A stretch of 5,037 bases of DNA from positions 1 to 5,037 of the forward strand of contig CAIKQM010000341.1 in assembly GCA_903829565.1 (NCBI GenBank), given 5' to 3'. The notes under the pieces were generated by a model. It searched no databases and was not told the DNA's origin. It was given only the letters and a program-made list of their open reading frames with translations. The translations under genes were made by a program, and so were the position numbers. Below are positions 1 to 5,037 of this stretch, in pieces. The DNA is from an uncultured Planctomycetota bacterium (GTDB taxonomy: Bacteria; Planctomycetota; UBA1135; GCA-002686595). The stretch's first letter is position 1. Every line of letters begins with the position of its first letter.

Positions 1-1
1 A

Positions 2-3000
2 CCGTTTCGCCTCGTGCGCGAGGTGGGCAGCGGAGCCAGTGGCCGCGTCTGGCAGGCCGTGCTGTTACGCGACCTGCCTGATTGCCCGGCGGGTACGCAA
101 CTCGCCGTAAAGTTGATCCATCCGCACTTGCACGAGCACGCGGAGCTGCTCCGGCAGGTGGACAACGAAGTCCGTGCGGGTATGGCCGTGCGACATCCCG
201 CGGTCGTGCGGGTCTACGCCACGGGCGATGGTCCCGAGGGCCGCTGGTTGGCGATGCAATGGGTCGGTGGCCCGACGCTGCGCACTCTGCTCGAAGAGGC
301 GCAGGGCGCGCTCGCCGAGCCACGCGTGCGTGCCATCTTGCGGCGCGCCTACGAGGGTCTTGCCGCCTTGCACGCCGCACATTGGATGCACGGCGACATC
401 AAGCCCGAGAACATCCGCTTGGACGAAGAGGGTCAAGCGGTGCTGTTGGATCTGGGCTTCGCACGCCGCACCGATCAACCGGCGCAGGATCGCAGACCTG
501 GTTCCATTGCCTACCTTGCGCCCGAGATGGCCCGTGGTTCGGCCGGTGACGCTGCAAGCGATGTGTTCGCTCTCGCGGTAGTGGGCTATGAACTGGCGAC
601 CGGAGTGCACCCCTTCGTGCGGGCAGCGGCAACGCAAGTGTCCAGTCGTTCGGACATGCGTGATCCGCTCTTCGACAGCTTGGGTTCCAGTGGTGCTGTC
701 GCCCGTGCAGCCATCGAGAAGCCCAGTGCCGATCGTGTGTTGGCTGCGATTGTGGCCGCACGCTGTCCGCCGCCCTCGCGCCTTGTGCCGCACATCTCGC
801 CGTTCTTTGATCGCGTCCTCTCCGAAGCGTTGGCGCGTGAAGCAGAGCGCAGGCCATCTGCGAGTGAACTGGCCCAACGCTACACCGAAGGCGAAACGGG
901 AACTTGGTGGCGGAGCACTCTCGACTTCACTCAAGCCGCAGGCCGCAGTGCCTCAGCCGAGGCTGAGTCACGCGCACTCGTGCCGCTCGTCGGCCGCGAG
1001 ACGATGCTAGAGCGCTTGGAAGAAGCCTGGACCGCCACCTCAGATGGCTTGCGTTTGGCCCTGATTCTCGGCGGCGCAGGCATGGGCAAGTCGCGCTTGG
1101 TCAGCGAGTTCATCGCGCGCCTGCGCACGCGCATGGATCCCCCGCTCTACTTGTACGCACGCTGTCGTGAAGCCGAGGAAGTCCGGGCGGGACAACCGAT
1201 GTTGCGCTTGCTCGAGCGCTTCCTGCGGCTGCCGAGCGGTGCGCGTCCCACGGTACGCGAGCGCGAGGAACTCGATCACCTCGTGCCACCGCGCGTGACG
1301 CAAACCTTGCTTGCACTGCTGGCCAGCGAAGAGGTCGACAGCTCGGAAGCATCCGCCATGGCCGCACCGGTGGCTTTGGCTGCGTGGCTCACAGCATTGT
1401 CGCGTGCGCGCAGTGTCTGCATCCACCTTGATGATGCGCACAAGGCGGATGACGACACGCTGGAAACGCTGCGCTTGTGGGCCCGCGAGGCACCGGAAGC
1501 ACGGGCCTTGTTGTTGCTCGGGTTGCGTGGAGACGGCGATGCCCACGACCGCGCCCCCGGCGAAGGCCCCATTGCTCGCTTGGCCGCCCAGTTGCCCACC
1601 ACCACACTCGAGCTTGCGCCGCTGTCCGAAGACGATGTGTTGTTGATGGTGAAGCGTCTCTTTCACCATGGTGCTCCGCGCTTGCGACTGGCCTACACGC
1701 TCTGGCAGCGCAGCCGCGGCAATCCCGGCCTTATCGTCGAACTGTTGCGCGGATTGGTGTCGCGCGCAGAAGCACGGCCGCATCCCGATGGCGGCGGTTT
1801 GGAGCTGGCGATCGCTCCCGAAGCGTTGCCCTTGCCCAAGTCGCTGCGCAAAGCCATCGAAGACAGCTACAAAGCCCTGCCGGCGCTCGATCGCGCGTGG
1901 CTGCGTCGACTCGCCGTCGTCGGGGGGCGCATGGAAGTCGAGTTCCTCCTAGCTTGTTTTCCCGGCACAGCACGCGCGGATCTGGATCAACTCTTAGCGC
2001 GCTTCGTGCGCTTGGGTTGGTTGGTGGTGAGCGGTGCACGCTACCGCTTCTCCCGTCCGGCCTTGCGCGAAGCGTTGTACCGCACCCTTTCCAAGGAACA
2101 GCGCGAGCGGTTGCATGCAGCTGCCGCTGCTGCGTTGCAGGCCGAGAGCAACACCATCGAGGGCTCGTACCAACGCGCCTTTCACCTGCGCTCAGCCGGT
2201 GCGCATGTAGAGCTATTGGACGAGCTCCCCTCTCTCGTTGCGCAGTTGCTGCGCAGCGGCCAACCGCAGCGCGTGGCACCGCTTGCGCGCTGGGGTTTGG
2301 AAGCTGTCGATGCCGTGCAACGCAGCGAGAGCAGCACGCCGTCAAGTACAGGTGACAAGCTTCGCATTCGTTTGCTCGAAGCCGCCGCCGATGCTGCGGA
2401 TCGTCTGGGCACGCGCGAAGACCAGCGCGAATTGTTGGAGAAACTAGCCCAGCTGGACATCGACCCAAGTGCCGATCCTGAGTCAGCGGGCCGTGTCTAC
2501 TTGCTGCATGGTCGCTATGCGGTGGCCACAGGCCAATACGGGCTGGCACGCGGCCTGTACAAGAACGCCGTAGACCTGTTGGAGCGCGCCGGAGCACAGC
2601 TGGAGCACAGTGAAGCCCTGCGCCGCTTGTCGGCTGTGCAAAGTCATGTAGGCAACTTGGTCGATGCGCGTGGCTTGGCCGAACGAGCACGCGATCGCGC
2701 CGTCGTAGCACCACAGCGAGCCCTCGCGCTGCTCCAACTGGCTACGGTGGGCGTGCTGGAAGACCGTTTGGAAGCCTCGCTCGAACAGACCGAGGAAGCG
2801 CTGCGCTTGCTGCGCTCGGACACCACCTGGTCCTTGCCTGGTGCCTTGGCAGGTGCGCACTTGGTGCGTTCACGCGTGTACAAGAGCGCAGGCGACATTG
2901 CGCGTGCTCTGGCCGCAGCCCGTCAGGCACTTGACCTGGCGCGCGCTGCAGGCGAACGCCGGCTCTTGTGCGAAACGACCGCGCGCTTGGGCTGGCTCAT

Positions 3001-3547
3001 GCTCGACATTGATCGCCCCGAGGAAGCACAAGCACTGTTGCGCGAGGCGCAACTCTTAGCTCGTGAAATCGAGGACCGACGCGGCGAAGCACTGTCGACT
3101 CTGTTCCTCGGCATCTTGTTGTGGGAGGCCGATGATCCCGAAGCCCTCTTGACCATAGAGTCCGCCGAGCAAATGGCCGCCGATCTGGGGCTGGCGCGCG
3201 TGGCTCAACTGGCCATCGCTTTGCGCGCGCGCATTGAGCACGCTTCGGGCAATCACGCCCAGGCACTCGAGACCAGCGAGCGTGCCATCCACAGCATGGA
3301 ACGCCATGGTGCCGAATGGAACGACCGTGTGGTGATCGTGGGCACGCATGCCATGTGCTTGCGTTCGGCTGACCGCCCCAAACCGGCCAAGGAAGCCGAG
3401 CGCGCACTGCGTCGCCAGTTGGACCGGGAGAACAAAGCACTCGTGTCATCGGCTCTGCGCGATCGCCACCGGCGCCGTTCCGAGGCGCTTATCGCAGCGG
3501 TGATTTCACCGGAAGGACCGGTCTATCCCCGTGTCCATTTGCCTTGA
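2..3547 (+). CDS. Hanks-type Ser/Thr protein kinase fused to AAA/STAND-like ATPase and TPR repeats (PknK-like), 5' partial
   Basis: This is a multidomain signalling protein, probably cytoplasmic, since I see no membrane segment. Residues are numbered from the GTG at 14. The kinase domain spans about 1-290: glycine loop GSGASG (5-10), AVK lysine K33, helix-C E52, catalytic loop HGDIKPEN (D128, K130, N133), DLG (D146), APE (169-171), DVF (183-185) and late arginine R280. The ATPase follows: LVGRE (325-329), Walker A GGAGMGKS (353-360), Walker B IHLDDAH (470-476) and a GNP motif (569-571). The section YRFSRPALREALY (677-689) matches the winged-helix-like part common after such ATPases. From about 828 to 1130 there are TPR-like helical repeats. 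Kinase plus MalT-like ATPase recalls mycobacterial PknK, of similar length. The frame is already open at position 2, reading PFRL directly before the beta-1 strand, so GTG 14 is internal and the start lies upstream. By analogy the ATPase/TPR part may sense a partner or ligand and control kinase output. Substrate unknown. Confidence 0.93.
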   Translation, partial: PFRLVREVGSGASGRVWQAVLLRDLPDCPAGTQLAVKLIHPHLHEHAELLRQVDNEVRAGMAVRHPAVVRVYATGDGPEGRWLAMQWVGGPTLRTLLEEAQGALAEPRVRAILRRAYEGLAALHAAHWMHGDIKPENIRLDEEGQAVLLDLGFARRTDQPAQDRRPGSIAYLAPEMARGSAGDAASDVFALAVVGYELATGVHPFVRAAATQVSSRSDMRDPLFDSLGSSGAVARAAIEKPSADRVLAAIVAARCPPPSRLVPHISPFFDRVLSEALAREAERRPSASELAQRYTEGETGTWWRSTLDFTQAAGRSASAEAESRALVPLVGRETMLERLEEAWTATSDGLRLALILGGAGMGKSRLVSEFIARLRTRMDPPLYLYARCREAEEVRAGQPMLRLLERFLRLPSGARPTVREREELDHLVPPRVTQTLLALLASEEVDSSEASAMAAPVALAAWLTALSRARSVCIHLDDAHKADDDTLETLRLWAREAPEARALLLLGLRGDGDAHDRAPGEGPIARLAAQLPTTTLELAPLSEDDVLLMVKRLFHHGAPRLRLAYTLWQRSRGNPGLIVELLRGLVSRAEARPHPDGGGLELAIAPEALPLPKSLRKAIEDSYKALPALDRAWLRRLAVVGGRMEVEFLLACFPGTARADLDQLLARFVRLGWLVVSGARYRFSRPALREALYRTLSKEQRERLHAAAAAALQAESNTIEGSYQRAFHLRSAGAHVELLDELPSLVAQLLRSGQPQRVAPLARWGLEAVDAVQRSESSTPSSTGDKLRIRLLEAAADAADRLGTREDQRELLEKLAQLDIDPSADPESAGRVYLLHGRYAVATGQYGLARGLYKNAVDLLERAGAQLEHSEALRRLSAVQSHVGNLVDARGLAERARDRAVVAPQRALALLQLATVGVLEDRLEASLEQTEEALRLLRSDTTWSLPGALAGAHLVRSRVYKSAGDIARALAAARQALDLARAAGERRLLCETTARLGWLMLDIDRPEEAQALLREAQLLAREIEDRRGEALSTLFLGILLWEADDPEALLTIESAEQMAADLGLARVAQLAIALRARIEHASGNHAQALETSERAIHSMERHGAEWNDRVVIVGTHAMCLRSADRPKPAKEAERALRRQLDRENKALVSSALRDRHRRRSEALIAAVISPEGPVYPRVHLP

Positions 3548-3559
3548 CAGGTCGCTGGT

Positions 3560-4420
3560 CTAGCGGCGCTTTTCGCCGCGCAGTGCTTCCAGTGCCCACC
3601 CCAAGCGGTGCCACCATTGCGTGCGCCGCACGTTCGCGCGCACCAGCGGCCGCAAGGCTGCGCGCGCGTGCGCATCGGGCTCATACCCGGCCAACAGGCG
3701 TTGCCAATCGGTGCGCGTCAAACTGAGGCCATCGCGCGCTTCACGCCGCGTGATGAAGCGCACGAAGCGCGCAAGATTGGCCGCGCGCTGTTCCAGACTC
3801 AAGGCGGTGTGAAAGGCCGAGCCATCCAAATCCAACACGACCAACTGTGCGCTTGAGGGCTCGCCGACCACGAGCAAGTTGTTCGGTTGCAAGTCCGCAT
3901 GCAAGAAGCCCTGGTCATGCATGCGTCGCACCAGAGCGCCGACAGCGCGCAACAAGACACCCGGCAGCCGTTCACCGCGCGCCCGAGCGTTCTCCATGAG
4001 TACGCCTAAGTCACGCGCCTCTGGAATACGACGCACGACGAGCTCCAAACGCCAGCCACCGAAGCGCAAGGCTTGGGCGCGCGCCGCCAGCACGCGCGCA
4101 GTCGGCACGCCACGGCGTTGCAGTTCCTCGGCCAAAGCTGCTTCGCGGAAGGGACGCTCCGCATCGAAGTAGCGCTCGCCGCGCACACCGCGCAACAAAC
4201 CGCCGTGGCGAAAGCGTCGCACAAGGCGGTGCTCATCCAACGCCAACAACGGCGCTCGCCCCATCAAGCCGCTAGCGCTGTAGCGCGGCGTGCCTCGCAA
4301 ACTGAAACCGAGTTGCGCCAAGACCTCGCGTTCCGCGGGCTCACACGCAAAACGAGTGCGCCCATCGCGTTCCTGCACCCAAGTGGAGGGGCAAGCTAGC
4401 GACGGGCGCGCAGAAGACAT
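3560..4420 (-). CDS. Lipopolysaccharide kinase family protein (Kdo/WaaP, KdkA/InaA-like)
   Basis: This is a complete 286-residue protein with an atypical kinase fold. Visible motifs are a basic N-lobe strand LVRRFRHGGL (66-75), a helix-C-like FREAALAEEL (91-100), a VPTARVLAA strand (105-113), the catalytic loop HADLQPNN (174-181; D176, N181) and the metal-binding LDLDG (196-200). This pattern fits the Kdo/WaaP family, whose known members phosphorylate Kdo or heptose of the LPS core at the cytoplasmic membrane face. The exact substrate cannot be read here, so KdkA is a resemblance, not an assignment. The ATG at 4420 is the most upstream possible start: the same frame hits TGA at 4442-4444 with no start codon between. 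No clear Shine-Dalgarno precedes it. About 45 residues come before the first family-like segment, so a later start such as GTG 4378 (Val15) is possible. It lies 21 bp downstream of the minus-strand tail-protein gene, probably in one transcript, and converges on the large kinase gene. Confidence 0.85.
   Translation of the reverse strand: MSSARPSLACPSTWVQERDGRTRFACEPAEREVLAQLGFSLRGTPRYSASGLMGRAPLLALDEHRLVRRFRHGGLLRGVRGERYFDAERPFREAALAEELQRRGVPTARVLAARAQALRFGGWRLELVVRRIPEARDLGVLMENARARGERLPGVLLRAVGALVRRMHDQGFLHADLQPNNLLVVGEPSSAQLVVLDLDGSAFHTALSLEQRAANLARFVRFITRREARDGLSLTRTDWQRLLAGYEPDAHARAALRPLVRANVRRTQWWHRLGWALEALRGEKRR
3563..3579. terminator. Small GC-rich hairpin at the convergent gene junction (possible weak bidirectional terminator)
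   Basis: A perfect 6-bp stem, GCGGCG pairing with CGCCGC, encloses the 5-base loop CTTTT. It lies within the last codons of the Kdo/WaaP-like gene (encoding its GEKRR end) and begins 15 bases after the stop codon of the large kinase gene. Its position suits transcription ending from either side. Neither strand has a T-tract after the stem, so it does not meet the usual intrinsic-terminator pattern and may be incidental in GC-rich coding DNA. Confidence 0.2.
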
Positions 4421-4441
4421 AGTTCGAGCCGCGTGGCGGTC

Positions 4442-5037
4442 TCAGTCGATGCCTAGACCGAAGTCGTCACTGGACTCAGAAGCAGCCGGACGGGGCGCGG
4501 GGCGAGCCGGAGCTGCTGCGGGCGGCGGGACCGGACGGGCAGGCGCCATCGGGCGAGCCGGCGGCGGAGCCGAACGCTCTTCGTCGAGGCCCATGCCGAA
4601 GCCGCCACCATCCTCACGAGCGGGACGCTCGTCACGGCGGTCGCGACGGGGTTCGTCACGACGCGGTTCCTCACGACGGGGTTCGTCGCGGCGCGGTTCA
4701 TCACGACGGGGTTCGTCACGACGGGGCTCGTCGCCCCAGCTACGCTCGGCGCGTGCGGGACGATCACGACGCGGTTCGTCACGACGAGGCTCATCACGGC
4801 GCGGTTCGTCGCGACGGTACTCATCGCGCGGACCACGATCATCGCGCGGGCGATCACGGCGCGGTTCGTCGCGACGATAGTCATCGCGGGGGCCACGATC
4901 ATCGCGAGCACGCTCGTCACGACGCGGCTCCTCACGACGCGGTTCGTCGCGGCGGTACTCATCGCGCGGACCACGATCATCACGACGGGGTTCATCGCGA
5001 CGGGGCTCGTCACGGCGATAGTCGTCGCGCGGGCCAC
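4442..5037 (-). CDS. C-terminal 197 residues of an unidentified protein with an Arg/Asp/Glu/Pro repeat tail, 5' partial
   Basis: The frame is open from the right edge to TGA at 4442-4444; the N-terminus lies outside the window. The first 138 visible residues are a polyampholyte built on RRDEP and a longer DDRGPRD[DE]YRRDEPRR unit. By hand count they contain 53 Arg, 50 Asp plus Glu and no Lys. An AREDGGG hinge and FGMGLD follow, then a Pro/Ala-rich linker and the terminus SSDDFGLGID. The frame choice is well supported: differences between repeat copies fall mainly on its third codon positions and are synonymous (CGT/CGC, GAC/GAT, GAA/GAG, CCG/CCC/CCT), and the stretch after the repeats reads as sensible protein. 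It has no membrane segment or folded domain, so it should be disordered. Such tails occur on RNA-binding proteins, helicases and other scaffolding proteins, but nothing here identifies the folded part. The Kdo/WaaP-like gene follows after 21 bp in the same frame. Confidence 0.8.
   Translation of the reverse strand, partial: GPRDDYRRDEPRRDEPRRDDRGPRDEYRRDEPRREEPRRDERARDDRGPRDDYRRDEPRRDRPRDDRGPRDEYRRDEPRRDEPRRDEPRRDRPARAERSWGDEPRRDEPRRDEPRRDEPRREEPRRDEPRRDRRDERPAREDGGGFGMGLDEERSAPPPARPMAPARPVPPPAAAPARPAPRPAASESSDDFGLGID
4622..5037 (-). repeat. Degenerate in-frame coding repeats (15-bp RRDEP unit and longer DDRGPRD unit)
   Basis: This stretch is a coding tandem repeat inside the tail protein, running off the right edge. 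The basic unit is 15 bp and encodes RRDEP or RREEP. Between 4844 and 5037 it is embedded in a longer unit with the core DDRGPRD[DE]YRRDEPRR. Two full longer units are 4904-4981 (78 bp) and 4844-4903 (60 bp). A third begins at 4843 and continues into a run of short units, broken by PARAERSWG (about 4733-4759), down to about 4625. A partial fourth occupies 4982-5037. Every unit length is a multiple of three. The lack of unique spacers and the in-frame coding content rule out a CRISPR array. Confidence 0.85.

Noticed and set aside
14..16. GTG as the true start of the large kinase gene
   Set aside because: The frame is open to the window edge, and PFRL before it matches the usual lead-in to the kinase glycine loop. 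Starting at GTG would cut off the beta-1 strand, so the gene is treated as 5' partial.
65..934. 289-codon minus-strand open frame opposite the kinase domain
   Set aside because: The plus strand carries the full set of kinase motifs here. The antisense product has no domain and a His/Arg/Gly-rich shadow composition.
1477..2355. 292-codon plus-strand open frame in a second frame within the large gene
   Set aside because: It overlaps the ATPase domain in another frame, reads as Arg/Ala/Ser-rich sequence without motifs, and the main frame has Walker B and GNP motifs over the same stretch.
1731..2714. 327-codon minus-strand open frame inside the large kinase gene
   Set aside because: It is antisense to a clearly coding ATPase/TPR region, has an Arg/Ala/Pro-rich composition typical of GC-rich shadow frames, and shows no recognisable motif.
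3508..3522. ACCGG-AAGGA-CCGGT stem-loop near the end of the large kinase gene as a terminator
   Set aside because: The stem has only 5 bp, lies before the stop codon and has no T-tract, so it is expected by chance in GC-rich coding DNA.
4290..4880. Plus-strand open frame reading as SSRRG repeats, resembling an RGG/RS-rich RNA-binding protein
   Set aside because: It arises from the same 15-bp repeat read on the opposite strand. It overlaps the Kdo/WaaP-like gene and has no folded domain, and repeat differences fit the wobble positions of the minus-strand RRDEP frame better.
4453..5037. Minus-strand open frame rich in Val/Met/Ala/Thr/Asn
   Set aside because: It is another frame of the same repeat. 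Repeat differences would be nonsynonymous in it, whereas in the adjacent minus frame they are mostly silent.
4622..5037. Possible CRISPR array or intergenic satellite
   Set aside because: The units are 15 bp without unique spacers, vary only slightly, stay in frame and encode a continuous peptide.

Overview
The window looks like a chromosomal piece of a high-GC, Gram-negative-type bacterium that uses many Hanks-type protein kinases. A giant kinase-ATPase-TPR fusion is typical of groups such as Myxococcota, Planctomycetota and Acidobacteriota. A WaaP/KdkA-like sugar-kinase homologue beside it suggests a lipopolysaccharide-type envelope. The large gene also uses TTG for leucine unusually often for such GC-rich DNA. 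I cannot fix the phylum from this sequence.

Layout: (1) Positions 2-3547, plus strand, hold almost all of a very large signalling protein. It has an N-terminal Ser/Thr kinase, a central AAA/STAND-type ATPase with a winged-helix-like section, and C-terminal TPR-like helical repeats. Its true start lies just upstream of the window. (2) Positions 3560-4420, minus strand, encode a complete 286-residue protein of the Kdo/WaaP (KdkA/InaA-like) small-molecule kinase family. It converges on the first gene with a 12-bp gap. (3) Positions 4442-5037, minus strand, encode the last 197 residues of a protein whose start is beyond the right edge. The visible part is a repetitive Arg/Asp/Glu/Pro polyampholyte tail, then a Pro/Ala linker, ending in FGLGID. 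A near-copy of that ending, FGMGLD, lies before the linker.

Genes 2 and 3 probably form one minus-strand transcription unit: 21 bp separate them, and they share a reading frame with only one TGA between them. The kinase-ATPase gene is transcribed toward them and ends in the tight convergent junction. No mobile element, CRISPR array, tRNA or rRNA is visible. The points most worth a second look are the tail protein with its duplicated FGxGxD motif and its unusual repeats, and the domain architecture and catalytic-loop variants of the large kinase.
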